From: Bacteroidia bacterium
GTDB taxonomy: Bacteria; Bacteroidota; Bacteroidia; Cytophagales; JAAEPT01
Assembly (NCBI GenBank): GCA_030431525.1
Contig: JAUIJC010000003.1
Coordinates: 95,700 to 159,699 of the forward strand
Direction: 5' to 3'
DNA: 64,000 nucleotides
In this document: piece after piece, positions 17,201 through 26,337 of the stretch
How the letters are laid out: the number at the start of each line of letters is the position of its first letter
Position numbering within the stretch: the first letter of the stretch is position 1
Notes under the pieces: model-generated
Seen by the model: the letters and a program-made list of their open reading frames with translations, nothing else
Database searches by the model: none
Told to the model about the DNA's origin: nothing
Translations under genes and position numbers: made by a program

Positions 17201-20025
17201 AGGAATATCCGATGGGAGCTGACTGTGCAGGTTTAGAGACTTGGGCAAGTGATAAAGATTATGGAGGAGGGGCCCAAGTGGTACACCAAGGCAAAAAATA
17301 CAATGCTAAATGGTATGCAAATGCTGGCGATGAGCCAGGCACTGCAACAGGTGGAAGTACAGCTTGGGAATATGTAGAAGACTGTGGAACTGGAGGTCAA
17401 GTATGTGACCGTTCTGCTGTTTCTATTACCAAGTCTACAGGCTGTGCGACTTGTACAACTCCAGATGCTCAAATCACTTCTACGGATTTGGAATATTGTG
17501 AAGGTGACAATGGTGTGACCTTGATTGCTAAGCAAGTTTCTGGTGCTACATATGAGTGGTATAAAGGAACAAGCAAAGTAGGAACAGGAGTAAGTCTTGC
17601 TAATGCAACTGCTGGTTCATACACTGTAAAAGTCATTGACGGAACTTGTGAGGCTACATCTTCCGCAGTAACTGTTGTTGAAAATGCCTTGCCGTCTGTT
17701 ACAGCAAATGCCTCTGCAACGACGCTTTGTGAGGGTGAGTCTTTGACATTGACAGGAAGTGGAGCCACTTCTTATGCTTGGGATAATGGTGTTTCAAACG
17801 GAACTTCATTTGTTCCTGCCCTTGGCACAACAACCTATACGGTAACTGGTGTTGATGCCAAAGGTTGTGAGAATACTGATCAGGTATCTGTAACAGTGAA
17901 TGCTTTGCCAACTGCGAAAATCACTTCCACGGATTTGGAATACTGTGAAGGCGAAAGCGGTGTTAGCTTGACTGCACAGCAGGTATCCGGTGCTACTTAT
18001 ACTTGGTTCAAAGGTTCAAGCCAAGTTGGTACAGGAATGAACTTGAATAACGCAACTGCTGGAAGTTATACTGTTGAGGTTGCTGTAGGTTCTTGTATGA
18101 CTACCTCTTCGGCAGTAACTGTTTCCGAGAATTCGGCCCCTGCAGTAGTTGCCAATGCATCTGCTACTTCCGTTTGTGAAGGCGAGACCGTAACCTTGAC
18201 TGGTAGCGGTGCTTCTTCCTACACTTGGGATAAAGGTGTTCAGGATGGAAAGGCTTTCGCTATCACCTCTGGAGGCAATTACACTGTGCTTGGAACTGAT
18301 GCTAATGGTTGTACTGCCACTGACCAAGTAAACATCACCGTAAACGAAGCGCCTACTGCGAAGATCACTTCTTCAGGTTTGGAGTATTGTGAAAGCACCA
18401 ATGGTGTTACCCTTTCCGCTGAGGTGGTTACTGGTGCTACATACACTTGGAGCAACGGCAAAACAGGCTCAAGCATTTCCAATGTGACTGAAGGCGACTA
18501 TTCTGTAACCGTTTCTAAAAATGGTTGTACTGCAACTTCTGGAACGGTGACTGTAACAAAGGTATCGAGCCCAACGGCTGAGATTACCTCTACAAACTTG
18601 GATTACTGCGAAGGTGATAATGGTGTTACTTTGACTGCTAAAAACGTCAGTGGTGCTACTTACACTTGGAGCAATGGCCAAACTGGTCGTACCATTTCCA
18701 ATGTGACCTCAGGAACCTACACGGTAACTGTTGCTTTGGGAACTTGTCAAGGCACTTCCTCTTCGGTAACTGTTAATGAGAATCAGGCACCAACCGCTTC
18801 CATTACTTCTTCAGATTTGGATTACTGTGAAGGTGACAATGGAGTAACCTTGACTGCTCAGCAAGTTACAGGCGCAACTTATGAGTGGATGAAAGGTGGA
18901 AGTACCACAGTTGGAACAGGCCAGTCATTGAACAATGCTCAGGCTGGATCTTATGCTGTTAAGGTTTCTGCAAACGGTTGTTCTACGACTTCATCTACTG
19001 TTTCTGTACAAGAGCTTGGCGCTCCAACTGCTCAGATTGTTTCCACAAATGTGGAATACTGTGAGGGTGGAAGCGGAGTAACATTGGTTGCTAAAAATGT
19101 TTCTGGTGCCTCATACCAATGGAGCAACGGACAAACTGGTTTGAGCATCTCCAATGCAACAGCTGGAACGTACTCTGTGATGGTAACTGATGCCAACGGT
19201 TGTTCTGCATCTTCAGTTGACAAAACGGTTATTGAGAATGCATTGCCTACGGCTGTGATTTTGACTTCAGGAAATGAGCTTGAGTATGTGAAAGGAACGG
19301 CTGGTGTGACTTTGAATGCTCAGCAGGTATCTGGTGCTTCTTACCAGTGGAAGAAGGCCAGTGTGAACGCAGGCCAAGGTCAAACGCTCAACAATGCTCT
19401 TGAAGGTGAGTACACAGTAACGGTGACTAGTGATGCTGGTTGTGAAGCGACTTCACCAAGTGTAACCGTTGTTGAGCTTGAAGCCAAAGCGGATATTGTT
19501 ATCAATCTCCCAAGTGGAAAAGTGGTTGCTGGCGACGATGTTACTTTGGATGTGGACGTAAACGACCCAAGCAATGTGGTAACAGAGGTGGAGTACACTA
19601 TCACGAATAATAATGATGGTTCCAAGGAAGTGCTTACTGCAACTGCTCCTGACTTCTCAGTAGTTTGGACGGCTGATAACACTGGTGACTATACCATCAC
19701 AGCTGTGGCCAAAGACAACTCAGGTAATGAGCTTGGTTCAGCCCAAGAAAACTTGAAGGTTGATGTTATTGACTCTGTGTTTGATGGTGAGGTTCATGCC
19801 TTGGATGTTTATCCAAACCCAGCTAATGACTTGGTAAACCTTGACGGCGTTGAGGCATATGAGCAAGTTGAAGTGTTGGACATGACAGGCAACATCCTTC
19901 TTCAAGACAAACTTGATTTCGGAAATCAACTTAACGTTACTGACCTACCAGACGGTGTTTATATGCTTCACTTTATCGATGGAGCTGGCAATGAAGCCAA
20001 CCGTCGCTTGGTAGTGAAACACTGA
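14206..20025 (+). CDS. Multimodular T9SS-secreted chitinase (GH18 with Ig-like repeats and CBM5/12-like modules)
   Basis: 1939 residues from ATG 14206 (the frame opens earlier at a TTG). A signal peptide (to ~TANAQ, residue 22) is followed by a GH18 catalytic domain, ~23-340. The DxDxE signature is D134-I-D136-W-E138, E138 being the acid/base residue, with SVGGAG upstream. From ~345 on there is a chain of about fourteen Ig-like domains; ~10 share the pattern xYCEG..GVxLxAxxVSGATYxW...AGxYTVxV. Two chitin-binding modules (about 556-605 and 1007-1060; KYSAAWWANAGDEPG and KYNAKWYANAGDEPG) are spliced into the chain. The last ~75 residues are a type-A sorting domain (YPNPANDLVNL ... DLPDGVYMLHF ... 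RRLVVKH). It should be exported by T9SS to hydrolyse chitin. Confidence 0.93.
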   Translation: MMFRRLFSLLAFLSLLGTANAQKVLGYFPDYGTTGNEPIQYQHMTDLAYAFIAPNSDGTLNTQFFTPATFAIVRDKAHAAGVKMHISVGGAGSPTVQLANATANATSRAKMIEELMKFISGNHQYNDTPIAGIDIDWEFPTNQTSRNNHETLLKELRQAMDAQEAKDGRTYELSCVLGGDVISNVSHADYINPNAFQYADYWHIMSYDMAYVTKYNPHHSPLQAAMDAVDEYNRMGCPKSKMLIGVPFYGRSGGGTIEYSQINSSGTQALYEGDQSGSYYYNGKTLITQKADFIMNEGGVGILIWEITQDRMGNDPYSLLKACGEAMSPYQCPLPAPNLGADVSICGSSSVTLNSGLTTGGGKTFTWKKGTQTLVSNTTATTYNATSAGTYTVEVSDGSCSRSDQIEVLGTLPTVDLGADVELCNPATATLDAGVSGNGLTYTWKKDNVTISGATAQTLTVDQAGVYSVTVSASGCSSSSDQVTVTSLLLDIPAVTACKNDPTTVTVNNPTSGATYSWFTTQTGGTASYTGSSVDVTLASTTTFYVEEEVTIGVNCQGLDSWDPSSSYSQYSEVIHNGKKYSAAWWANAGDEPGVANMWTYVDECGGGNGCERTPVTVTVDPNCSGCTAPEAKITSSDFDYCSDESGVSLVAKAVSGATYEWFKGTTSVGSNRTLNNATAGKYTVVVTKDACSATSDEVTVVENAVPSATITTTALEYCEGINGISLVAKAVTGATYEWFKGSTSVGTNRTLNNATAGIYTVTVSNNGCSETSSSVTVVENASPEATITTTDLSYCSGDNGLTLSAKAVSGATYEWFKGTQSVGTGQNLSNAEAGDYTVEVSKNGCTATSSSVTVVENGSLSISLSADQTNLCSPATATLDAGVSGAGYSFVWKKDATVIAGETSSTLSVSEAGVYEVTVTTSGTCSSSASDQVTITSSLVEIDDATACENDQVTLAVNNPETGVTYKWYDVATGGTELHTGATYDVTYTTDVTFYVEKEYPMGADCAGLETWASDKDYGGGAQVVHQGKKYNAKWYANAGDEPGTATGGSTAWEYVEDCGTGGQVCDRSAVSITKSTGCATCTTPDAQITSTDLEYCEGDNGVTLIAKQVSGATYEWYKGTSKVGTGVSLANATAGSYTVKVIDGTCEATSSAVTVVENALPSVTANASATTLCEGESLTLTGSGATSYAWDNGVSNGTSFVPALGTTTYTVTGVDAKGCENTDQVSVTVNALPTAKITSTDLEYCEGESGVSLTAQQVSGATYTWFKGSSQVGTGMNLNNATAGSYTVEVAVGSCMTTSSAVTVSENSAPAVVANASATSVCEGETVTLTGSGASSYTWDKGVQDGKAFAITSGGNYTVLGTDANGCTATDQVNITVNEAPTAKITSSGLEYCESTNGVTLSAEVVTGATYTWSNGKTGSSISNVTEGDYSVTVSKNGCTATSGTVTVTKVSSPTAEITSTNLDYCEGDNGVTLTAKNVSGATYTWSNGQTGRTISNVTSGTYTVTVALGTCQGTSSSVTVNENQAPTASITSSDLDYCEGDNGVTLTAQQVTGATYEWMKGGSTTVGTGQSLNNAQAGSYAVKVSANGCSTTSSTVSVQELGAPTAQIVSTNVEYCEGGSGVTLVAKNVSGASYQWSNGQTGLSISNATAGTYSVMVTDANGCSASSVDKTVIENALPTAVILTSGNELEYVKGTAGVTLNAQQVSGASYQWKKASVNAGQGQTLNNALEGEYTVTVTSDAGCEATSPSVTVVELEAKADIVINLPSGKVVAGDDVTLDVDVNDPSNVVTEVEYTITNNNDGSKEVLTATAPDFSVVWTADNTGDYTITAVAKDNSGNELGSAQENLKVDVIDSVFDGEVHALDVYPNPANDLVNLDGVEAYEQVEVLDMTGNILLQDKLDFGNQLNVTDLPDGVYMLHFIDGAGNEANRRLVVKH

Positions 20026-20050
20026 TCTAACCGATAAAATCCATAAGAAA

Positions 20051-20079
20051 AGCCATCCGCATTGCGGATGGCTTTTTTT
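20051..20079 (+). terminator. Terminator of the chitinase gene
   Basis: Perfect 10-bp stem AGCCATCCGC/GCGGATGGCT (20051-20060 with 20064-20073, loop ATT) followed by a T-run to 20079. Confidence 0.88.
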
Positions 20080-20080
20080 G

Positions 20081-20088
20081 TACCTTTG
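20081..20088 (+). promoter_or_regulatory. -7 box (TACCTTTG) for the CARDB protein gene
   Basis: TACCTTTG matches TAnnTTTG and lies 22 bp before ATG 20111. A TTG at 20062-20064 would be the -33 element, 16 nt upstream, inside the chitinase terminator stem. Spacing is a little short. Confidence 0.5.
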
Positions 20089-20110
20089 CCCTCCAATTCA
20101 ATGTGCTTTA

Positions 20111-23100
20111 ATGATGGTTAGACAATTTTTGAAACTCACTCTTCCTCTGTTTTTGATGTGTGTGACAATGAGTAAGCTTTTGGCTTACTATGTCCCTTCT
20201 AGTGGAAACTCTTCGATTACAACTTGTTCAGGAACAGTTACCGACCATGGGGGTACGAGTTATTATTCCAACAATGCTAATGGTACACTCACCATTAATC
20301 CAGGTACAAGTGGGAGTAAGGTAAAATTGACGTTTTCCTCCTTTTCAACAGAGTCAGGTTTCGACAAGCTTTACGTTTATAACGGGACCAGTACTTCAGC
20401 ATCTTTGATTGGAACATATTCAGGAAGTAGCCTTCCTAGTGCGATTACAGCTACCGGAACTACAGGAGCCTTAACCCTGAAGTTTGTCAGTGATTATTCG
20501 ACTACCAGGGCGGGATTCCAGGCATCCATATCCTGTGTGTCGGGAGGTACTGATGTTACAGTTGTTTCCACTAGCTTGTCTTCAACTACGATCACTCAAG
20601 GAGGAGCAATCTCAGTTTCTGGTTCACTCAAAAATTCAGGTTCAACACATATCTCAGGCTATACCTATTTGGGGTATTACCTATCAAAGGACAGTGTGTT
20701 TGATGTAGGTGATACCTACTTGACAAACGACTATAACACCTATATGTATGCCGGAAGCAGTTATTATGAATCAGCGTCCATGACTATTCCGAGCTCAATG
20801 CCTGTAGGAGATTATTATATCCTATTTGTTGCTGATTACAATAATCTGCATAATGAATCTGATGAGATGAATAACGTGGTGGCCGAGCCGTTTTCAATAG
20901 AAAAAGCCTATGTGGATATCACGGTAGTAACCACAAGCCTTTCCTCCACAACAGTGGGGCAGGGGAATTCAATTACGGCTTCAGGTTACTTGAAAAATCT
21001 TGGTAATAGTTCAGTGTCTACCATTACCTATTTAGGATATTATTTATCAAAGGATGCGAAGATAAGTTCGGATGACTTGCTCTTGGCTACGGATTATACT
21101 TCTTCAATGTATGCCGGAAGCAGCTATGATGAGTCGGCTTCACTAACAATTCCGGATACGACTCTTCCTGGTAGCTACTATGTGTTGTTTGTTGGAGATT
21201 ACAACAACCTTCATACGGAGTCAAATGAAGTGAACAATATTGTTGCGTCTTCATTAACGATTGAGGAAACCTATATTGATGTTTCTGTGGTTTCTTCCAG
21301 TTTGGCTTGGTCTAATAAAGTTGGCCAAGGTAATCCCATCATGGCTTATAGCTCCCTGAAAAATTCAGGAACTAGATCTATGGGGGGGACATATCTGGGA
21401 TATTATTTATCCTCGGATGCCAAATTTGATTCTAACGATCAGTTGTTGGCCACAGATTATGCGAGCCTGGTGAATGTGGGAGGTAAATATTCACAAAATG
21501 CATCCCTAACAATTCCAGAGTCAACGGTACCAGGGAGCTACTATATTTTGTTTGTTGGAGATTACAACAACCTCCATACAGAATCAAATGAGAGTAATAA
21601 CGTTGAGGCTGTTCCTGTTACCGTAGAGGAAACATATAAGAACATCACCGTTGTTTCGGCCAGTCTTTCAATGTCAAAGGTGGCAAAAGGATATTCGGTC
21701 ACCGCTTATGGGGCACTGAAGAACATTGGCACGGCAAATATTTCAACCACAACCCATCTTGGTTATTATTTGTCAACAGATGCCATTCTCGATACAGGGG
21801 ACAAACTATTAACTACAGATTCAAATCCAGGAATGATTGTAGGAAGTAGCCATAGTGAGTCGGCGACCTTGACTATCCCATCAAGTACAGCACCTGGTGA
21901 TTATTATATTTTGTTCGTAGGAGATTACAACAACCTTCATACAGAGTCGAATGAGAGTGATAATGGTGTTGCCGTTCCACTAAAAGTGGAGCTGGCCTAC
22001 CGGGATGTTACTGTTGTTTCCACCAGTTTGTCTGCCAATAGTGTAACACAAGGAGGGTTCGTTACAGCCTATGGTTCGATGAAAAATGAGGGGAACATTG
22101 CCATTTCAGGCTATACCAATTTAGGGTATTACCTTTCAAGGGATTCCCTGTTTGACGGTTCAGATGTACTGCTTGCAACCGATTATAATTCAAGCATGGC
22201 TGTTGGTGGTGCTGTAAGTGAGTCGGCGACCTTGACTATCCCATCTACTACAGTGTTGGGGGACTATTACATCTTGTTTGTTGGGGATTATGACAATCAA
22301 CAAACCGAATCCAATGAAGACAATAACGTATCAACAGTTCCATTGACTGTTGAGCAATCTAAACGAGATGTCTCTCTGAAAAATGTTTATATCAGTGGAT
22401 CCACAGAAGTTTATAGTGGGGGGTATTTATATGCTTATGCCACCTTGGTGAATAGCGGAAATGTGAGCCTGAGCTCATACATCCATTTGGGCTATTATTT
22501 TTCTACCGATTCAACTTGGGACTCTTCCGATGAGCTGCTGGATACGGATTATGATTATTCGATGAGTGTTGGGGGCTCTTCTTCCGAATCTACAACGCTT
22601 TATGTGCCCTCTGGTACCAGTGCAGGAACATATTACATCATCTTTAAGGCTGACTATACGAATCGTTGGACAGAATCTGATGAGAACAATAATTATAAGT
22701 CAATTCCAATAGTTGTAAAGGCGAAGGATATTGATCTATCCATTGACGCTTCTGTCACATCTAATCAAATTGAACAAGGAGGAGTACTTAGCATCAACTA
22801 CACGCTTGAGAACTTGGGAACATATACAAGTTCAAGCTCTTATGTTGGCTTTTATATTTCTGAGAACCAAGTGTGGGATGATGCAGATTATTATATAGGT
22901 AGTGAGTATGAGTCGAGCATGTATGGAGGAGAGAAGACCACAGGTAATTTTAACAAGTCTTTTACTGCAAGCCTAAGTGACGGCATCTACTACCTTTTGG
23001 TCGTGGCCGACCATGGGGAGAAGGTGTCGGAAGTAAACGAGGCTAATAATGTTAAAGCTATTCTGATATATGTTGGAGAAGCAGAAGTTCGGGAGTTAGA

Positions 23101-24055
23101 GCCAAGTTTGGAGTCCGCCTCCTCATTGGTGGTGTTCAATGGCCTGCTGGAGTGTAAGGGGGAAATTAGCAATCCAGGTAACATTTCATCAGGGTCATTT
23201 AATGTCCGCTATTACCTGTCTAACAACAGCCAGTTTGATTTGCTTGATGAAGAGCTCAGTCAACAGAACCTCTCAAGCATTTCAGGTCAAGGGTCATCTA
23301 CGTTCAGTTTCAATTATCGCATGACCGATGAATATGAGGAGGGTGATTACTACCTTTTCATTGTAGTAGATGAGGATGACCTTGTCAATGAGAACAATGA
23401 AAACAACAATATTCTGTCCTTTCCATTCAAGCTGCGCCAACTCCGTCCAGACCTGACAATTCAAGGCGTAAGGACTGAAGGTTTCTATTATGCTGGGCAA
23501 ACCATCGATTATGAGGTGGAGATTGGCTCTTTCTTAACGGCTACCTCTACAGTGAAATTTGCCGTTTATTTGTCCAAGAACAGTACCTTGGATGCTTCTG
23601 ATCTACGATTCCATACTGAGGATGTGGAGCCATTTTACACTCCTTCGGGTGTGAAAACGTTGTCAGGGAGTTTTCAATTGCCGTCTTCTACTTCTGGCTC
23701 CAACTATTTAATTTATGTCATCGATGATGAGGATGATATGGTGGAGTTGGATGAGTGGAATAACCAATTCAAGATTTATTTCGCCAACGGAAAGCCGCTT
23801 GGGGATGATGATCCGAGCCAGTGGGAGATTTCAATGTTCCCGAACCCAGCCTCTTCGATGGTTCAATTTGAGTTGAACCATGGATTTGACAGGGTGGAGG
23901 TTATTAATGTTTCGGGCATGGTGGTGAAACAAGAAGCGTTTGGTGAGTCATTTGGATCCATGGATGTGACGGACTTGCCAGAAGGGACGTATTTCGTCAG
24001 ATTTAGCAATCTTGAGGGGCACTCCACCGTTAAAAAGATGGTGGTAAGGCGTTAA
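20111..24055 (+). CDS. T9SS-secreted CUB/CARDB-repeat surface protein
   Basis: 1314 residues from ATG 20111 (a second ATG follows directly). After a signal peptide comes a CUB domain (~30-135: TCSGTVTDHGG, FDKLYVYNG, LTLKFVSDYS...GF). Then follow nine CARDB-type Ig repeats of ~121 residues, starting near bases 20551, 20917, 21280, 21640, 22003, 22366, 22732, 23095 and 23450. The shared pattern is xVxSTSLSxxxxxQGxxxxxxxxLKNxG...LGYYLSxDxxxDxxDxLL...GDYYILFVGDYNNLHTESNExNN. The last ~75 residues are a type-A sorting domain (MFPNPASSMVQFEL ... DLPEGTYFVRF). CARDB and CUB domains mediate adhesion or carbohydrate/protein binding. Likely a cell-surface adhesin or accessory to the chitinase upstream. 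Confidence 0.9.
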   Translation: MMVRQFLKLTLPLFLMCVTMSKLLAYYVPSSGNSSITTCSGTVTDHGGTSYYSNNANGTLTINPGTSGSKVKLTFSSFSTESGFDKLYVYNGTSTSASLIGTYSGSSLPSAITATGTTGALTLKFVSDYSTTRAGFQASISCVSGGTDVTVVSTSLSSTTITQGGAISVSGSLKNSGSTHISGYTYLGYYLSKDSVFDVGDTYLTNDYNTYMYAGSSYYESASMTIPSSMPVGDYYILFVADYNNLHNESDEMNNVVAEPFSIEKAYVDITVVTTSLSSTTVGQGNSITASGYLKNLGNSSVSTITYLGYYLSKDAKISSDDLLLATDYTSSMYAGSSYDESASLTIPDTTLPGSYYVLFVGDYNNLHTESNEVNNIVASSLTIEETYIDVSVVSSSLAWSNKVGQGNPIMAYSSLKNSGTRSMGGTYLGYYLSSDAKFDSNDQLLATDYASLVNVGGKYSQNASLTIPESTVPGSYYILFVGDYNNLHTESNESNNVEAVPVTVEETYKNITVVSASLSMSKVAKGYSVTAYGALKNIGTANISTTTHLGYYLSTDAILDTGDKLLTTDSNPGMIVGSSHSESATLTIPSSTAPGDYYILFVGDYNNLHTESNESDNGVAVPLKVELAYRDVTVVSTSLSANSVTQGGFVTAYGSMKNEGNIAISGYTNLGYYLSRDSLFDGSDVLLATDYNSSMAVGGAVSESATLTIPSTTVLGDYYILFVGDYDNQQTESNEDNNVSTVPLTVEQSKRDVSLKNVYISGSTEVYSGGYLYAYATLVNSGNVSLSSYIHLGYYFSTDSTWDSSDELLDTDYDYSMSVGGSSSESTTLYVPSGTSAGTYYIIFKADYTNRWTESDENNNYKSIPIVVKAKDIDLSIDASVTSNQIEQGGVLSINYTLENLGTYTSSSSYVGFYISENQVWDDADYYIGSEYESSMYGGEKTTGNFNKSFTASLSDGIYYLLVVADHGEKVSEVNEANNVKAILIYVGEAEVRELEPSLESASSLVVFNGLLECKGEISNPGNISSGSFNVRYYLSNNSQFDLLDEELSQQNLSSISGQGSSTFSFNYRMTDEYEEGDYYLFIVVDEDDLVNENNENNNILSFPFKLRQLRPDLTIQGVRTEGFYYAGQTIDYEVEIGSFLTATSTVKFAVYLSKNSTLDASDLRFHTEDVEPFYTPSGVKTLSGSFQLPSSTSGSNYLIYVIDDEDDMVELDEWNNQFKIYFANGKPLGDDDPSQWEISMFPNPASSMVQFELNHGFDRVEVINVSGMVVKQEAFGESFGSMDVTDLPEGTYFVRFSNLEGHSTVKKMVVRR

Positions 24056-24082
24056 TCCTGAATCGAAAAAATCTTCAAGAAA

Positions 24083-24108
24083 AGGTCGCTTTCCAGCGGC
24101 CTTTTTTG
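24083..24108 (+). terminator. Terminator of the CARDB protein gene
   Basis: An 8-bp stem with one G-T pair (24083-24090 with 24095-24102, loop TTCC) followed by a T-run (24102-24107), 28 bp past the stop. Confidence 0.75.
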
Positions 24109-24127
24109 GCCTAAAGGGATTTTGATT

Positions 24128-24403
24128 ATGATGGTTTGTTTGGTTTGCCAAGGGAAGAAGTGCAAGAAGCGAGGCAGTAAGAAAATCATGGCTTCTTGTG
24201 AAAAATACCTTGCTAAAAAGGGCTTGGAAGAACTATGCAAAATCAAGGGATCCAAGTGTTTGGGGCATTGTAAGAAGGCTCCAGTCGCCTTAATCAAAAA
24301 GGAGCCAGGCTGGTTGTTTTATCAAGACAAAAAGACGCTAAAGAAGCACCTTAAGGAACTGCTTTCAAAACAGATAAAACTGAGCTTTTCTCCTGCAGCT
24401 TGA
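24128..24403 (+). CDS. Small [2Fe-2S] thioredoxin-like ferredoxin-domain protein
   Basis: 91 residues from ATG 24128 (ATG 24131 equally possible). Four cysteines in the thioredoxin-like [2Fe-2S] spacing: CQGKKCKKRGSKK near the start, then SKCLGHCKKAPV in the second half, followed by a short beta-strand and a helical tail (DKKTLKKHLKELL). The early CxxxxC plus late CxxxC arrangement recalls Nuo24-like or Shethna-type ferredoxins. Very basic (Lys-rich). It lies between a CARDB terminator and the hisB leader. The partner is unknown. Confidence 0.65.
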   Translation: MMVCLVCQGKKCKKRGSKKIMASCEKYLAKKGLEELCKIKGSKCLGHCKKAPVALIKKEPGWLFYQDKKTLKKHLKELLSKQIKLSFSPAA

Positions 24404-24443
24404 TTTCCATGTAAGGACTCCGTCATTTTTCGTCCTCTATTTG

Positions 24444-24493
24444 TACCTTTGCGGCTTGACTTAAAGTACAGCGTACTCTGTACCCAGTACCAT
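24444..24493 (+). promoter_or_regulatory. hisB leader: TACCTTTG box and four GTACnnn heptads
   Basis: TACCTTTG (24444-24451) matches the -7 consensus but has no convincing -33 TTTG at the right distance. From 24466 to 24493 four consecutive 7-mers begin with GTAC: GTACAGC, GTACTCT, GTACCCA, GTACCAT. The last ends 7 bp before the hisB ATG. No leader peptide rich in His codons is visible, so histidine attenuation of the enterobacterial type is not supported. Confidence 0.6.
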
Positions 24494-24500
24494 TCTCTCC

Positions 24501-25604
24501 ATGAAGCGCAAAGTTCTCTTTATTGATAGGGACGGCACCATCATCGTCGAGCCGCCCACCGATTTCCAAGTTGATTCCCTCGAAAAGTTGGAGTTTTTGC
24601 CCAAGGCAATCTCTGCGCTTCAGCGCATTGCCAAGGAGCTGGATTACATGTTGGTCATGGTGACCAACCAAGATGGCTTGGGTACGGATTCATATCCTGA
24701 GGATACTTTCTGGCCGGCGCACAACAAGATGATTCAAACCTTGGAAGGGGAGGATATCGAGTTTGAAGCCATGCATATCGATGATACTTTTGAGCATCAG
24801 AATGCGCCAACTCGTAAGCCACGCACGGGAATGCTCTCTGAGTATTTCGACAAGGAGAAATATGACCTTGCTAATTCCTTTGTGATTGGTGACCGCATGA
24901 CTGATGTGGAGCTTGCCGAGAATCTTGGTGCCAAGTCAATCTATATCGCCAAGGAGGAATCTGAGCGTGCAACTTTCACGACTGATTCTTGGGATGATAT
25001 TTATTCTTTCCTAAGGGCCAATAGTCGTTCGGCTAAGGTTGTTCGGAAGACTTCCGAAACTTCTATTGAAGTGAAGGTGAACTTGGATGGTACTGGTCAG
25101 GCAGACATCTCTACGGGGATTGGATTCTTTGACCACATGCTGCACCAAATTGCTCGTCATGGTGATTTGGATTTGCATATTAAGGTAACGGGTGACCTCC
25201 ATATTGATGACCACCACACTGTTGAGGACACTGGTTTGGCTTTGGGTGAGGCTTTCGCGAAAGCTTTGGGCGACAAGCGTGGCATTGAGCGTTACGGACA
25301 TTTCCTTTTGGCAATGGACGAGGCTTTGGCGCAAGTAGCGTTGGATTTCTCTGGCCGTAACTGGTTGGTTTGGAATGCTGAGTTCTACCGTGAGACTGTG
25401 GGTGGTATTTCAGTGGAAATGTTCGAGCACTTCTTCAAGTCATTCACCGATACATGTCGTTGCAACCTCAATGTAAAGGCTGAGGGGAAAAATGCACACC
25501 ACGTAATCGAGGCCACCTTTAAAGGTCTGGCTAAAGCGATTCGTATGGCCAAAAAGCGCATTGACGGAAACAACGAGATTCCAAGTACCAAAGGGGTGCT
25601 ATAA
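24501..25604 (+). CDS. hisB: Bifunctional histidinol-phosphatase / imidazoleglycerol-phosphate dehydratase
   Basis: 367 residues, matching the bifunctional HisB of enterobacteria. Residues 1-165 are the HAD-type histidinol-phosphate phosphatase: nucleophile motif [13 protein letters not shown], then TNQDGLG, and [17 protein letters not shown]. Residues ~170-367 are IGP dehydratase with its metal-binding repeats ([30 protein letters not shown], and later FEHFFKSF...[12 protein letters not shown]). It performs steps 7 and 9 of histidine synthesis. hisH follows 11 bp downstream. Confidence 0.97.
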   Translation: MKRKVLFIDRDGTIIVEPPTDFQVDSLEKLEFLPKAISALQRIAKELDYMLVMVTNQDGLGTDSYPEDTFWPAHNKMIQTLEGEDIEFEAMHIDDTFEHQNAPTRKPRTGMLSEYFDKEKYDLANSFVIGDRMTDVELAENLGAKSIYIAKEESERATFTTDSWDDIYSFLRANSRSAKVVRKTSETSIEVKVNLDGTGQADISTGIGFFDHMLHQIARHGDLDLHIKVTGDLHIDDHHTVEDTGLALGEAFAKALGDKRGIERYGHFLLAMDEALAQVALDFSGRNWLVWNAEFYRETVGGISVEMFEHFFKSFTDTCRCNLNVKAEGKNAHHVIEATFKGLAKAIRMAKKRIDGNNEIPSTKGVL

Positions 25605-25615
25605 CCCCAATTGCA

Positions 25616-26224
25616 ATGAAAGTAGCGATTGTAAAATATAACGCGGGCAATGTTCAGTCCGTGGTGCACGCCTTGAACCGTTTGGGGATCGAGCCTCAAA
25701 TTACGGATGTAGAGGAGGAGTTGAGGGCGGCAGACAAAGTGATTTTTCCAGGTGTTGGTCATGCCGCATCGGCTATGGCTTACCTCAAGGAAAAGGGCTT
25801 GGACAAGATTCTTCCGACCTTGACACAGCCTTTCTTGGGCATTTGCATTGGCCAGCAACTGATGTGTGAGCACTCAGAGGAAGGAGATGTGGATTGCTTG
25901 GGTATTTTCCCTTTGAAGGTGAAGAAATTCCATCAAGGAGATACTGACGGCAAGGAAGTGTTGAAGGTTCCTCACATGGGATGGAATGCCATCAAGGACA
26001 TGCAAAGCCCGTTGTTCAAGGGCATTGACCCTGAGCATGCCTTCATTTATTATGTCCACAGTTACTACTGTGAGATGAGCCCTGAATATACGGTGGCAAC
26101 CACTCACTATGTTCACGATTATAGCGCGGCATTGCACAAGGATAATTTCTATGCGATGCAGTGTCACCCTGAAAAGAGTGGCAAAATCGGTGAGCAGATG
26201 TTAAAGAATTTCCTTGAGATGTAA
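25616..26224 (+). CDS. hisH: Imidazole glycerol phosphate synthase, glutamine amidotransferase subunit
   Basis: 202 residues. Class-I glutamine amidotransferase motifs: PGVGHAASAM, nucleophile Cys in LGICIGQQLM (residue ~84), and the His-Glu dyad in MQCHPEKSG. With HisF it makes imidazole glycerol phosphate and AICAR from PRFAR and glutamine. The ATG is fixed by the conserved KVAIVKYNAGNVQSV start. An unusually long (113-bp) gap to hisA contains a heptad repeat. Confidence 0.97.
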   Translation: MKVAIVKYNAGNVQSVVHALNRLGIEPQITDVEEELRAADKVIFPGVGHAASAMAYLKEKGLDKILPTLTQPFLGICIGQQLMCEHSEEGDVDCLGIFPLKVKKFHQGDTDGKEVLKVPHMGWNAIKDMQSPLFKGIDPEHAFIYYVHSYYCEMSPEYTVATTHYVHDYSAALHKDNFYAMQCHPEKSGKIGEQMLKNFLEM

Positions 26225-26243
26225 AGAGGTTGTGGGGACACAA

Positions 26244-26313
26244 GTATCAGGTATCAAATAGCATGACCGAAGTCAGGTCTGTATCTTGATACTTGATACT
26301 TGATACTTGATAC
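26244..26313. repeat. Heptad array (CTTGATA)x4 with an inverted counterpart, hisH-hisA gap
   Basis: Four perfect CTTGATA units run from 26285 to 26312. Upstream at 26244-26257, GTATCAGGTATCAA is close to the reverse complement of two units, and GACC/GGTC pairs lie between them, so the gap can fold into a hairpin. The 7-bp phase persists as TACCCAA-CACCCAC-ACCCAAT towards the hisA ATG. Confidence 0.85.
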
Positions 26314-26337
26314 CCAACACCCACACCCAATAACCAT

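Noticed and set aside
24466..24500. his leader peptide/attenuator before hisB
   Set aside because: There is no short frame with consecutive His codons and no terminator hairpin in the leader.
26244..26313. CRISPR-like array in the hisH-hisA gap
   Set aside because: The unit is 7 bp with no spacers of unique sequence, and no cas genes lie in the window. It is a short tandem repeat.
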